From contig NC_013131.1 in NCBI RefSeq assembly GCF_000024025.1, forward strand, positions 1,922,001-1,986,000: DNA of 64,000 nucleotides. The letters are read 5' to 3'. This DNA is from Catenulispora acidiphila DSM 44928 (GTDB lineage Bacteria > Actinomycetota > Actinomycetes > Streptomycetales > Catenulisporaceae). How positions within the stretch are numbered: position 1 is the first letter of the stretch; every line of letters starts with the position of its first letter. Under the pieces are notes generated by a model. The model was not told the origin of the DNA. It made no database searches and saw only the letters and a list, made by a program, of their open reading frames with translations. Of the stretch, positions 21,741 to 30,656 are shown in pieces. The position numbers were made by a program, and so were the translations under genes.

Positions 21741-24700
21741 TCAGCCTGACGCGCCCCTGGCGACGGTCGTGGAGACCTGCCAGGGGCGCATCGTCACCTG
21801 GTGGTGGTCGTGCGCGGTGCGGATCGTCGCCGTAGTCGGTTCCGGCGTGAGAGCGACCACGCGTACTTCGGGGTCCTCGCCGCCGACGTCGCGGCAACTA
21901 CTCAGAACCACTCCGCGTCCGCCGATCTCGACGCCTCCCTTCGGGACCGCGGGGACGCTCGCCGGGTCCTGGCTGCGTCCGGCGAGGGTCGTGAACGGGT
22001 GGCGGTAGCGCTCTGCGGCGTCGAGGAGCCCTGATGTGTGCCACTCGCCGGCGTAGAGGAACAGGCCCAGCTCCACGGTGCGGACTCCACGGCATTGCGC
22101 GCCCGGTGTTGCCAACTGTGGTCCGGCGGGCTCCTCGCGCCAGGCGTTGTCGTTGCGCGAGAGCAGGCCGACGGAGCGCAGGAGGGTGAGCGCGAGGGTG
22201 CAGCCGTCGTCGACGAGTTCGTATTCGCTGACGTGGTCCAGCAGGACGGCCAAACCTCCGGCGGCGACCCAGCCGTACGCCGGGAACGTCGGCACGGGGC
22301 GCTCGCCGAAGCCGCCCTCGGCGGTCAGCGGCCGGTCCACGACGGCGAACTGCCCCTCGGCGTGCGAGTGCGTCGCCTGGCGGGGGAGCGGGAGGTGGAG
22401 GCGGACGCGGTGGTCGTCGCTGCGGTTGTCGAAGGCGATGCTGAGGCGCACGAACGGTTCGCCGAGCCGGAGCTCGAGGCGCGTGGTGATCTCGGTGGTG
22501 TGGGCGGTGTCGGCGCGGGAGCCGGCGGCGGCGTCGGCGTGGGTCGGCCAGTTGTACCAGCGCACTGATTCCAGCGACCCGGTGAGCGGACCGCTCCAGC
22601 GCACCCGGTTCCAGATCTCGTCGGGCGAATCGACGAGCCGGTCGTGCGCCGGCGGGGCGTAGTTGTACTCGTCGCCGAGGTCGCCGCCGTCCACGACCAC
22701 GCCGAGGCCCGCGGCGTGCGTGCCGTCGGCGGCGAGGACGTCCAGGAGCCCGTCGGAGCGCAGGGCGACGTGCACCAAGCCGTTGTCGAGGTCGGACAAC
22801 GCACGCCGGCCGGCAGCGATGTTCTTCATCGGCGAAGCCGGGACACTGCCGGCGGGCACCGCGGTGAGCGCGCCGAGCGCGAGCGGCCCGACATCGACGA
22901 GCGCGGCGACCGTGGCCCGCGGCTGAACGCGAACCTCGACACACCACGCCTCGACCGTCGCGCCGGCCGCGGCGGCACGCACGGAGGCGACATCGAAGAC
23001 CAGATCGGACGTCGTCGCCAGCTCGAAGTCGATGGTCGCGGCATCCGGATCGACATGCCACGCGGCGATCTGCCGACCATAAAGCTCGCGACCATGAATC
23101 TTCCGCAGAAACCGGTCGAGATCACCAGGCGCCACCACCTCGTCGGCAAAGGACTCCTCGACCGTGTCCAGCACCTGATGCAGCACCTTCTCACCAGAAG
23201 CACCCCGCAAGGCCCGCCCCGCCGGCAGCTCCAGCGTCACCACCTCAGCCCGCCGCCACGGCGACGGATTGAACAGCACCTGCCCACCATCAGGCACAGA
23301 CTCCGCAACCGCCCCCAACACCAGATCAACCACCCCGAGCCCCAGATCCCCAGCCTCAGCAATCCGCACCGCGACCTGATCAGCAGTGGCATCAACCCCG
23401 CAGCCCGTCACACTGTCATGACACGAAGAATCAACCAGCCGCCGCCACGCCAAATCCAAAAAAGGCCGACACACCGCCCCCGCCCCATAAAGCGCCGCAA
23501 CCGGCTCCGCATACCGCTCAACCACCCGCTCAGCCCGACTCAACGCCTGCTTGAGCCCCACCCGCGACGACAACACGCCAGGCAGGATGTTGGCTCGCGC
23601 ATGGGAACGCAGCTCGCCCCGGACGGTGATGGGACCACCGGAACCGGCGCCATCGATATCAGATTCAGCACCAACACCAGATCCAGCATCCGCGCCGCTG
23701 CTGCCGTGACGTTCGGCGCTACCAGCACCAGCACTGGATCCAGCACCAGCTCCAGCACCAGCACCAGCACCAGCACCAGATTCAGCATCCGCGCCGCGGG
23801 CTGCTCCACTGTCGCTGCCAAGTCCTTCGGCATTACCGGTGCCAGATCCATTTTCTGTTCTGATGTTGTTGCTGAGGCTCTCGGCTCGAGATCCAGCATC
23901 CGCGCCGCCGGCTGCCCCGATGCCGTCGCCGAGTCCTTCGCCTGCTTCGGCCGTGCCGGTGTGTGCGCCGGAACCGTTATCGGTCGCCGTATCGAAGAAC
24001 CCTGCGAGGGTGTCGAGCCGGATGCGGACCGACTCCGCGTTGCCAGAGGCGCCCGCCACCAAGTCCGCCAGCCCCTCCACCGGTGCCGAGTGGTCCGTGC
24101 CGTACATTGCCAGGAGCGGGCCCTTCGGCTGCCAGTGTCGCAGGGCCCGTGCATGCTCCTCGGCGCGCTGGCGCACCACTGCTGGGTCGGGCTCTGTGAA
24201 CACGCCTGCTGCGCCGCCGTAGCCGCCCTCGGGCAGGTAGCGCGTGCGCACTGCTGTGCCGTCCGGCGCTTGCCACCAGAACTCCGTCGTGTGCACCGCC
24301 TCCGGTACGCCGCGCCAGACGCATGCCTGCTCGATGCCCGCCAGCTGCAGGATTTGCGGTAGCTGCGCCGTGTGGCCGAACTGGTCCGGCAGGTAGCCGA
24401 TCCGCATTGCGCCGCCGAGTTCGTTCGCGCGGCGCAGGCCGATCTCCAGGTTGCGGATCAGGTTCTCGCCGGAGCACAGGAACGAGTCCGCCAACACGCG
24501 CCACGGGCCCAGCGCGAGCTGCCCGCGTGCGACCAGCTCGCGGATCAGTGCCTCTTGCTCCGGGCGGATCTCCAGGTAGTCGTCGATGGCGGCGGTCTGG
24601 CCGTCGAGGGTGAAGCGGGTGCGGGGGTCGGCGGCGAGTTGGGCCAGCAGGCGGTCCAGGACGGTCACCAGGCGGAGGCGGAAGCGCTGGAAGGGCTGGT

Positions 24701-24749
24701 ACCACTCGCGGTCCCAGTGCGTGTGGGGGACGACGACGAGTTCGTTCAT
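21741..24749 (-). CDS. Glycoside hydrolase family 38 alpha-mannosidase with a repetitive insert
   Basis: A 1002-residue retaining alpha-mannosidase with no signal peptide, so cytosolic. The zinc motif H-T-H-W-D is at residues 9-13 and the nucleophile segment P-D-Q-F-G-H-T at 121-127 (Asp122). The helical-bundle motif G-E-L-R-S-H-A-R is at 378-385, and L-P-G-V-L-S-S-R and the beta-sandwich follow. Between catalytic domain and bundle, where bacterial GH38 enzymes normally run straight into G-E-L-R, residues 256-371 are a Gly/Ala/Ser/Asp-rich repeat. It is the last gene of a nine-gene uptake operon and overlaps the dehydrogenase gene by four bases, so it probably cleaves an imported mannoside intracellularly. 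Confidence 0.9.
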   Translation of the reverse strand: MNELVVVPHTHWDREWYQPFQRFRLRLVTVLDRLLAQLAADPRTRFTLDGQTAAIDDYLEIRPEQEALIRELVARGQLALGPWRVLADSFLCSGENLIRNLEIGLRRANELGGAMRIGYLPDQFGHTAQLPQILQLAGIEQACVWRGVPEAVHTTEFWWQAPDGTAVRTRYLPEGGYGGAAGVFTEPDPAVVRQRAEEHARALRHWQPKGPLLAMYGTDHSAPVEGLADLVAGASGNAESVRIRLDTLAGFFDTATDNGSGAHTGTAEAGEGLGDGIGAAGGADAGSRAESLSNNIRTENGSGTGNAEGLGSDSGAARGADAESGAGAGAGAGAGAGSSAGAGSAERHGSSGADAGSGVGAESDIDGAGSGGPITVRGELRSHARANILPGVLSSRVGLKQALSRAERVVERYAEPVAALYGAGAVCRPFLDLAWRRLVDSSCHDSVTGCGVDATADQVAVRIAEAGDLGLGVVDLVLGAVAESVPDGGQVLFNPSPWRRAEVVTLELPAGRALRGASGEKVLHQVLDTVEESFADEVVAPGDLDRFLRKIHGRELYGRQIAAWHVDPDAATIDFELATTSDLVFDVASVRAAAAGATVEAWCVEVRVQPRATVAALVDVGPLALGALTAVPAGSVPASPMKNIAAGRRALSDLDNGLVHVALRSDGLLDVLAADGTHAAGLGVVVDGGDLGDEYNYAPPAHDRLVDSPDEIWNRVRWSGPLTGSLESVRWYNWPTHADAAAGSRADTAHTTEITTRLELRLGEPFVRLSIAFDNRSDDHRVRLHLPLPRQATHSHAEGQFAVVDRPLTAEGGFGERPVPTFPAYGWVAAGGLAVLLDHVSEYELVDDGCTLALTLLRSVGLLSRNDNAWREEPAGPQLATPGAQCRGVRTVELGLFLYAGEWHTSGLLDAAERYRHPFTTLAGRSQDPASVPAVPKGGVEIGGRGVVLSSCRDVGGEDPEVRVVALTPEPTTATIRTAHDHHQVTMRPWQVSTTVARGASG
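23637..23984. repeat. In-frame repeats inside the GH38 gene
   Basis: On the plus strand ACCAGC hexamers run together near 23720-23775. A 20-base element close to AGATCCAGCATCCGCGCCGC recurs at 23679, 23778 and 23889, spaced 99 and 111 bases, both multiples of three. The minus strand encodes repeated G-A-D-A-G-S and G-A-G-A-G-A stretches. Confidence 0.8.
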
Positions 24750-25765
24750 GCGCTCTTGCCCAGCGCGTGCAGGACTTTCAGCGCTGTGCGGACGTCGGCT
24801 GCGCCCTCGGCGGCGCCGCTCAGGGGCGGGGTGCCGGTGGTGGCGAGGGCGTGGAAGGCGAGGAGTTCGCGTTCGAAGCCGGAGTCGGCGCCGAAGAAGT
24901 AGGGGTTGGTGAAGGACAGGTCGTGGGTGCCGGCTTCGGTGTGCACGCGGACGCGTTCCTCGTATTCGGGATAGTCGGGCAGGAAGTGCCAGCGCACCGT
25001 GTAGCGGCCGTGGGGGAGCGGGCCGGAGAACTCCAGCGAGCCCGCCTCGCCGTCGCGCGCGCCCCAGGACGCCGCCGCGTCGACGTCGAGTTCGGCGACG
25101 CCCGCCAGCAGCCGGATCAGCGCCACGTCGTGGCACGCGCTGTCGAGCACCGCGCGGTACTCCCAGTGCTCGCGCGCCCCGGTGTGCTTCGGCGGCGGCG
25201 CGGCGGCCGGGGTCCAGTCCGTCGCCGGGAACCGCTCCGGGGGATGCAGGACGCTGACATCGATGTGCCGGATCGCCGCCGCGTCGAGGGCACCCAGCGC
25301 CTTGGTCACCGCCGGGTCGTACTGCTTCATGTAGCCGAGCATCAGGCGCTCGCCGGCGCCCGCCACCAGCGCCGCCTCGTCGGCGGTGTGCGCGAGCGGC
25401 TTCTCGCAGAAGACCGGATACCCGCGCTTGAGCGCCTCGACCGCCAACGACGCGTGCGACCCGGACGTCAGCAGCAGCACCGCGTCGAACTCGCCGCACC
25501 CGAACAGGCTGCGGGTGTCGGCGAAGACGCCGGAGCCGGGAACGCCGACCTGGCGCGCCACCTCGGCGGCGTACCCGGGCTGGGAATCGCAGACCGCTGT
25601 GATGCGGAAGTACTGCCCGAGTCCGGTCAGCAGCGGCAGGTGCACATGGCGCGCCACATGTCCCAGCCCGACGACCGCGACCCGCACCACAGAACCCTGA
25701 TCAGCGTCAGAGACTGGACCCGTACCAGAACCCCGACCGCCGCCAGGAAAACCGAAGCCCGCCAT
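24746..25765 (-). CDS. Gfo/Idh/MocA family NAD(P)-dependent sugar dehydrogenase
   Basis: A 339-residue oxidoreductase. After 25 poorly conserved residues comes V-A-V-V-G-L-G-H-V-A, a G-x-G-x-x-A nucleotide motif, then the conserved F-C-E-K-P-L-A-H near residue 125 and D-S-A-C-H-D-V-A-L-I near 215. Inositol 2-dehydrogenase (IolG) is a member of this family, and the family reaction is oxidation of a sugar or cyclitol hydroxyl with NAD(P). Its ATG overlaps the TIM-barrel gene's TGA by one base, and its stop overlaps the GH38 start by four, so it belongs to the mannosidase operon. Whether the substrate is inositol, mannose or an intermediate cannot be seen. Confidence 0.88.
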   Translation of the reverse strand: MAGFGFPGGGRGSGTGPVSDADQGSVVRVAVVGLGHVARHVHLPLLTGLGQYFRITAVCDSQPGYAAEVARQVGVPGSGVFADTRSLFGCGEFDAVLLLTSGSHASLAVEALKRGYPVFCEKPLAHTADEAALVAGAGERLMLGYMKQYDPAVTKALGALDAAAIRHIDVSVLHPPERFPATDWTPAAAPPPKHTGAREHWEYRAVLDSACHDVALIRLLAGVAELDVDAAASWGARDGEAGSLEFSGPLPHGRYTVRWHFLPDYPEYEERVRVHTEAGTHDLSFTNPYFFGADSGFERELLAFHALATTGTPPLSGAAEGAADVRTALKVLHALGKSA

Positions 25766-26586
25766 CAGACCCCCAACCCCGCCAGCACCGCCCGGTTGTG
25801 CCGCATGTCCGCGATGATCTGCCCCAGATCCTGCCCACGGTCCGGCACGTCCTGCTCGACCACGATCCACCCTTCGTACGCCAGCTCCCGCAACGCGTCC
25901 AAGAACGCCGCCACATCCAGCGACCCCTCGCCGAGCCGGCAGAACGTCCCGTCCGCCAGCGCGTCCTTCACGTGCACGTGCCGCACCCGGTCCCCCCACC
26001 GCTCCAGCATCGCCAGCGGATCGCCCCCGGCCGCCAGCAGATGCCCGGTGTCCAGGCACAGCTCCAGCTCCGTCAGCTCCAGCAGCCGGTCGATGTCGTC
26101 CGGGGTCTCGATGCTGGTGTCCAGATGGTGGTGGAACACCGGCTCCAGACCGTGCTCGCGGCAGCGCGAGGCGGCCCGGTACGCCTGCCGGACCAGCAGT
26201 CCCCACCCGGCGGCGTCCAACGGCCCGGACGGCGGGCAGGCCAGCGTCGGCTTCGGCGCGAAGCTGCTCATGTCCGGGTAGTGGTTGCGCGCGTGCAGCA
26301 GTCGGGCGGTGTCTTCGAGGGCTGCCAGGTCCGCGGCGAACCCGTCGTTCTGCCCGAACCTCAGGTCGTGCCAACCGCCCGCCAGCGGCAGATCGGAGTC
26401 GTCGGCGGCCAGCACCTCGTCCAGGTAGCCGTGCGGCCCGAGATCAGTACCCTCATATCCGCAGTCCACGGCGATCCGCGCGTATTCCGAGGCGCTGATG
26501 AAGGGATTCGCGGTCGAGTAGATCCCGAAGTTGACCGGGGCAGTCGCGACCTTGACCGGCCATACCGGCGCCGGCGGCTCCGTCAC
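25765..26586 (-). CDS. Sugar phosphate isomerase/epimerase (xylose isomerase-like TIM barrel)
   Basis: A 273-residue AP-endonuclease-2 / xylose-isomerase-like barrel, the fold shared by IolE (inosose dehydratase), IolI, IolH and hydroxypyruvate isomerase. Metal ligands and barrel strands are visible in G-Y-E-G-T-D-L-G, L-E-P-V-F-H-H-H-L-D, L-C-L-D-T-G-H and H-V-H-V-K-D, with a final I-V-V-E-Q-D-V. The H-H-H-L-D-T and G-T-F-C-R-L-G-E-G segments are like IolE. The GTG at 26586 overlaps the TGA of the PHP gene by four bases. With iolB divergent from the operon, an inosose or sugar-acid step is plausible. Confidence 0.85.
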   Translation of the reverse strand: MTEPPAPVWPVKVATAPVNFGIYSTANPFISASEYARIAVDCGYEGTDLGPHGYLDEVLAADDSDLPLAGGWHDLRFGQNDGFAADLAALEDTARLLHARNHYPDMSSFAPKPTLACPPSGPLDAAGWGLLVRQAYRAASRCREHGLEPVFHHHLDTSIETPDDIDRLLELTELELCLDTGHLLAAGGDPLAMLERWGDRVRHVHVKDALADGTFCRLGEGSLDVAAFLDALRELAYEGWIVVEQDVPDRGQDLGQIIADMRHNRAVLAGLGV

Positions 26587-27806
26587 GCGCACAGTGCCAC
26601 CACCTCGTTGCGCCACGTCTCCAACCGGTACATGCCCGATTGCGTCGCCGGGAACGACTGCCGTCCGGCGCCGTCCGCGCGCACCACGACCCGCGTCTCG
26701 TCCGGGCGCACCAGGATCAGCCCGTCGGCGTCCACCGCCGCGATCTCGTCGCCGCAGCGCAGCACGAGCGGTCCGGTCCGGTCGGCGGAGACCGCCGTGC
26801 GCCCCGCCGCGATGCCCGCGAGGATCGCAGAGGTCATACACTCCTCGGCCAGCACCCAGGTGATCGGCGCGCCGAGCGAGGCCGGGGTGCCGCCGGGCTC
26901 GTGGAAATCGCTGCCGCCGACCGGGATGATCGCCGCCGGATGCCGCTTCATCCAGGCCAGCGGCCAGCCCCAGGTGCGGTCGAACCAGGACCAGTGCCAG
27001 ATCTCCGCGATCGAGGGCTGCGTGGTCAGTTGGTGCCGCCAGGCGCAGTCCCCGGCCAGCGGATGGTTCACCGAGAACAGCGCGCCGGCCTTCTCCGCCT
27101 GCTTCATCCACTGCGAAGCCGGGCGCCGGAAGTCGATCCACTCCTTGGCGCCCCACACGTTCGCGTGGCCGAGGTCGGTCGTGACCTCCTGCCCCGGGAT
27201 CAGCGTGACGCCGGACGTCGCGGAATGCTTCTCCAGCAACGGGTAGTGGCTGATCGTGTTGTGGTCGGTGACGGCCAGGAAGTCCAGACCGGTCTCGGCC
27301 GCGAGCTCGGCCAGGGCGCCGACGCTCAGCGTGCCGTCGCTGTGGTCGGTGTGCGCGTGCAGGTCTCCGGCGTACCAGCGCATACCCTCGACGCCCGGCA
27401 GCTCGCGGGCCGGCGGGCGTTGCAGGGCCCTGACGCTGTGGCTGCGGTACTCCAGAGTGCGTGCCGCCCGCTTGTCGCTGAACGTGATCTCCAGCGAGTA
27501 CCGGACGCCCTCCGGCGGGACCCGGTGCAGCCCCAGCCAGACATGCCACACCCCCGGCAGGATCTCCCCGGGCAGATACCCCGGCGTCGAACGCTGGGCG
27601 CCGACCGCGAACTCCTGCCGCGCTCCGCCCGACCACCCGCGGAAGCCCTCGGGACCGGCGCAGCCGAGATCCAGGACGGCGCCGGCGGACCGGTCGTAGT
27701 CCAGCCGGACCTCGATCAGCGAGACGCCGGCCGGCACCTCGAACGGGACCGGGCGCAGCTGCTGCCGCAACCGGTCCTCCAGCCACCACACGCCGTCCAG
27801 CCGCAT
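26583..27806 (-). CDS. PHP-domain metallohydrolase, CehA/McbA type
   Basis: A 407-residue protein. The N-terminal 135 residues form a beta-rich domain that often precedes the hydrolase in this group. The PHP domain starts at W-Y-A-G-D-L-H-A-H-T-D-H-S-D-G (near 148). It continues with F-L-A-V-T-D-H-N-T, L-I-P-G-Q-E-V-T-T, F-S-V-N-H-P-L and G-G-S-D-F-H, which supply the histidines, aspartates and glutamate of a multinuclear metal centre. PHP enzymes cleave phosphoesters, and CehA/McbA relatives include carbaryl hydrolases. Inside this operon a phosphodiester or phosphomonoester bond of the imported compound is the likely target. ATG 27806 overlaps the ATPase stop by one base. Confidence 0.82.
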   Translation of the reverse strand: MRLDGVWWLEDRLRQQLRPVPFEVPAGVSLIEVRLDYDRSAGAVLDLGCAGPEGFRGWSGGARQEFAVGAQRSTPGYLPGEILPGVWHVWLGLHRVPPEGVRYSLEITFSDKRAARTLEYRSHSVRALQRPPARELPGVEGMRWYAGDLHAHTDHSDGTLSVGALAELAAETGLDFLAVTDHNTISHYPLLEKHSATSGVTLIPGQEVTTDLGHANVWGAKEWIDFRRPASQWMKQAEKAGALFSVNHPLAGDCAWRHQLTTQPSIAEIWHWSWFDRTWGWPLAWMKRHPAAIIPVGGSDFHEPGGTPASLGAPITWVLAEECMTSAILAGIAAGRTAVSADRTGPLVLRCGDEIAAVDADGLILVRPDETRVVVRADGAGRQSFPATQSGMYRLETWRNEVVALCA

Positions 27807-28900
27807 CAGCCCACCAACTCCCCATCCGCGTACAGCAGGGTCCGGTCTCTGCGGGGCAACGCCCACAGGGTGGCGCCGGGTTCCGGCTCGTCCTCCTCGG
27901 CCACCACGACCTGCACCGCGGTCCCGGCGACGTCCAGGGTGAGCAGCAGCGAGCTGCCGAGGTTCTCGGCGACCTCTACCGTGCCCCGAAACGCCCCGTC
28001 GCGCGGATCCGGCGATACGCGGAAGTACTCCGGGCGCGCGCCAAGGACCACCGCGGTGCGTTCGGCCAGTCGCTCCCCGGTCCCGTCAGGCATCGCGATC
28101 GCGGAATCTGCGACCAGAACGCGTCCGTCACGGACTACCCCCTCCAGCAGGTTCATCGGCGTGGAGCCGATGAAAGACGCCACAAACGTGTTCGCCGGCC
28201 TGCGGTACACCTGGCGCGGTGTGCCGAGCTGGCGGATCCGGCCGGACTGCATGACCGCGATGCGGTCCGCGAGCGCCAGCGCCTCGGCCTGGTCGTGCGT
28301 GACGAAGACCGTGGTGGTGGCGAGCTCGCGCTGCAGCCGCTTGAGGAACGTCCGCGCCTCCAGCCTGAGACGAGCATCAAGGTTCGACAGGGGTTCGTCA
28401 AAGAGAAAAACGGACGGCTCGGCCGCCGTGGCGCGCGCGAGCGCCACGCGCTGCTGTTGCCCGCCGGACAAAGCGCCCGGCCGCCGGTCCAGCAAGCCCG
28501 CGGTGGACTCGGTTCCGGTGAGCCCGAGTTCCGAGGCCGCGGCCAGAACCGCTTCCCGCTGCCGGGCTTTCGACACCCCGCGTACGCGCAGCGGATACGC
28601 GATGTTCTCCGAGATGGTCATGTGCGGGAAGAGCGCGTAATCCTGGAACACCATCGCCACGCCGCGCTTGCCCGGCGGCGTGCGGGTCATGTCCGCCTCG
28701 CCGATGTGGACCGCGCCGCTGTTCGGCGTCTCCAGCCCGGCCAGCGTCCGCAGCAACGTGGTCTTCCCGCAGCCGGACGGACCCAACAGCGCGAAGAACT
28801 CCCCGTCCTCGATCGTCAGGTTCAAGGCGTCTAGCGCGGTGACGCTGCCGCCGGCGTCGGCGAAGGTCTTGGTCAGATCTACGGTTCTGATTTCGGCCAC
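27806..28900 (-). CDS. Carbohydrate ABC transporter ATP-binding protein (UgpC/MsmK type)
   Basis: A 364-residue ATPase. Walker A is G-P-S-G-C-G-K-T-T (about residues 39-47), the signature is L-S-G-G-Q-Q-Q-R, Walker B is V-F-L-F-D-E-P-L-S-N-L-D, and the H-loop is V-T-H-D-Q. The 120-residue C-terminal TOBE/OB region is typical of CUT1 sugar importers and Ugp systems. It energises the two permeases encoded just upstream. GTG at 28900 follows a GGAGGAGGAG ribosome-binding site, 14 bases after the permease stop. Unlike many actinobacterial sugar operons that rely on a shared MsiK, this one carries its own ATPase. Confidence 0.93.
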   Translation of the reverse strand: MAEIRTVDLTKTFADAGGSVTALDALNLTIEDGEFFALLGPSGCGKTTLLRTLAGLETPNSGAVHIGEADMTRTPPGKRGVAMVFQDYALFPHMTISENIAYPLRVRGVSKARQREAVLAAASELGLTGTESTAGLLDRRPGALSGGQQQRVALARATAAEPSVFLFDEPLSNLDARLRLEARTFLKRLQRELATTTVFVTHDQAEALALADRIAVMQSGRIRQLGTPRQVYRRPANTFVASFIGSTPMNLLEGVVRDGRVLVADSAIAMPDGTGERLAERTAVVLGARPEYFRVSPDPRDGAFRGTVEVAENLGSSLLLTLDVAGTAVQVVVAEEDEPEPGATLWALPRRDRTLLYADGELVG

Positions 28901-28914
28901 AAGGACTCCTCCTC

Positions 28915-29745
28915 CTACCGCTTGATCCCGCCGTGGAACCGGAAACCGTAGCGATGGCTGACGAACAGGTAGAGAACGACCACCGGGATCGAGTACAACA
29001 GCGAGAAGGCCGAGATCAGCGCGAGGTTCGGCTGGCCGCCCTCGGTGTAGAAGGTGTAGAGCACCACCGACGCCGGGTACTTGTCCGGGTTCCGGACCAG
29101 AATGTACGGGATCAGGAAGTTGCTCCAGACGTTCACCACAGCCCAGACCGTCACGGTCGCCAGTCCGGGGCGGATCATCGGCAGCACGATGTGCCGCATG
29201 ATCTGGAACGGCGAGGCGCCGAACACCCGCGCCGACTCCTCGTAGGACTTCGGCGTGCCGTCGGTGAAGTCCTTGAGGATGAAGATCGCCGCCGGGATCA
29301 GGCCGCCGGTGAAGACCAGGATCACCCCGACCCGGGAGTCGATCAGGTGCAGCTTGAAGGCCAGCTGGAACAGGGGCACCATCGCCGCCGTCCCGGTCAC
29401 GATCGAGGACAGCAGGAGCAGCGTGTACAGGATGCCGTCGCGTCCCGGGACCCGCACCCGGCTCAGCGCGTACGCCGCCGCCGCTGCGAACCCCACTGTC
29501 AGCAGAGCCGTACCCCCTGCCAGCAGTAGAGAGTTCCACAGCGACGGCAGCGCATACGGATCCTTCAGCAGGACTGAGAAGTTGTGAAGAGTAAACGAGC
29601 TGATGCTCACGTCCAAGGTCGGGTGCGCGTTGAACGGCGCCGAGGCCAGCCACAGCATCGGCAGCGCGAAGAAGCCCAGCAGGACCGACAAGAACGTGTA
29701 GCGGCCGATCTTCGCCACGACCGCGCGCGGGGACGGATCCGTCAT
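28915..29745 (-). CDS. Carbohydrate ABC transporter permease (MalG/UgpE type)
   Basis: A 276-residue inner-membrane permease with six predicted helices. The EAA loop that contacts the ATPase is E-E-S-A-R-V-F-G-A-S-P-F-Q-I-M, then L-P-M-I-R-P-G-L, around residues 180-205. The N-terminal helix and the first periplasmic loop (N-S-L-L-L-A-G-G-T) match the MalG side of CUT1 systems. It pairs with the upstream permease; the genes overlap by four bases. Confidence 0.92.
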   Translation of the reverse strand: MTDPSPRAVVAKIGRYTFLSVLLGFFALPMLWLASAPFNAHPTLDVSISSFTLHNFSVLLKDPYALPSLWNSLLLAGGTALLTVGFAAAAAYALSRVRVPGRDGILYTLLLLSSIVTGTAAMVPLFQLAFKLHLIDSRVGVILVFTGGLIPAAIFILKDFTDGTPKSYEESARVFGASPFQIMRHIVLPMIRPGLATVTVWAVVNVWSNFLIPYILVRNPDKYPASVVLYTFYTEGGQPNLALISAFSLLYSIPVVVLYLFVSHRYGFRFHGGIKR

Positions 29746-30656
29746 GCCGCCACCGGCTCTCGGCGCCGTTCGCGCAGCAGCCGCAGGTACACCAGCGCCA
29801 CGATCAGGTTGATGAGCAGCATCAGCAAGGAGATCGCGGCGCCCAGGCCCATCTGCCCGTCGAACAGGGCGGTCTGGTAGATGTACACCGGCAGGATCTG
29901 CGACTTGCCGTTCGGTCCGCCGGCGGTGATCTGGTAGGGCGTGAAATCGTTGAACGTCCACAGCGAGATCAGCAGCAGGTTGGTCAGGATGTGGCCGCGG
30001 ATGTGCGGGAACACCACATCGCGCAGCTGCTGCCAGGAGTTCGCGCCGAACATCCGCGCCGTCGCCAGCTGCGAGGGCGGCACGCTGGTGAGCGCCGCGC
30101 TGTAGAGCAGCATCGAGAACGCCGTGCCGCGCCAGATGTTGAACACGATGATGACCGCCATCGGGTGCTCGATCGCCCACGCCGTGCCCGGGGTGTGCAG
30201 CAGGGCGTTCAGCGTGCCGGAGTCGCGGTCCAGCATCGCCACCCACAAGAACGCCACCACCGAACTCGGCAGGATCCAGGCCAGCAGCACCAGCGCCTCG
30301 ATGAGCCGTTTGAGCCAGCCGGTGGCGTCGCGCAGCATCCAGGCGATCGCGAAGCCCAGCGCCGCCTGGCCGACCACCGCCGAGAGCAGCACGTACTCCA
30401 GCGTCAGCCACAGCGAGTGGTGGAAGCCGGGGTCCTGGACGACGTTGGTGTAGTTCTGCAGTCCCACGCCGTGCGGATGGCGCGCGGCGAAGCCGGTCAG
30501 CCGGTAGTTGGTCGTGCCCAGATACAGGGTCCACAGCGCGGGGAAGACGAGGAACGCGGCGACGACGAGCAGGGCGGGCGCGGTGATCGCCGCCGCGCCT
30601 GCCCTGCCCAGCCCCGCCGGATCCTCAGCTGCCCGCGGCGATGCTGTCCGCGCCAA
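29742..30656 (-). CDS. Carbohydrate ABC transporter permease (MalF/UgpA type)
   Basis: A 304-residue permease with six helices and the EAA-type loop L-A-T-A-R-M-F-G-A-N-S-W-Q-Q-L near residue 215. F-N-D-F and T-A-G-G-P in the penultimate region are typical of the MalF/UgpA subunit. Start choice: TTG at 30656 has GGAGGGG six bases upstream and gives a complete N-terminus, although it overlaps the end of the binding-protein gene by 32 bases; no better in-frame start follows before the first helix. Confidence 0.9.
   Translation of the reverse strand: MARTASPRAAEDPAGLGRAGAAAITAPALLVVAAFLVFPALWTLYLGTTNYRLTGFAARHPHGVGLQNYTNVVQDPGFHHSLWLTLEYVLLSAVVGQAALGFAIAWMLRDATGWLKRLIEALVLLAWILPSSVVAFLWVAMLDRDSGTLNALLHTPGTAWAIEHPMAVIIVFNIWRGTAFSMLLYSAALTSVPPSQLATARMFGANSWQQLRDVVFPHIRGHILTNLLLISLWTFNDFTPYQITAGGPNGKSQILPVYIYQTALFDGQMGLGAAISLLMLLINLIVALVYLRLLRERRREPVAA

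Noticed and set aside
23637-23984. CRISPR-like array
   Set aside because: The repeated 20-base element recurs three times at unequal spacing (99 and 111 bases) within a reading frame and without unique spacers or cas genes.
22644-24362. 572-codon plus-strand frame opposite the GH38 gene
   Set aside because: Low-complexity, no domain, antisense to a gene with clear catalytic motifs.
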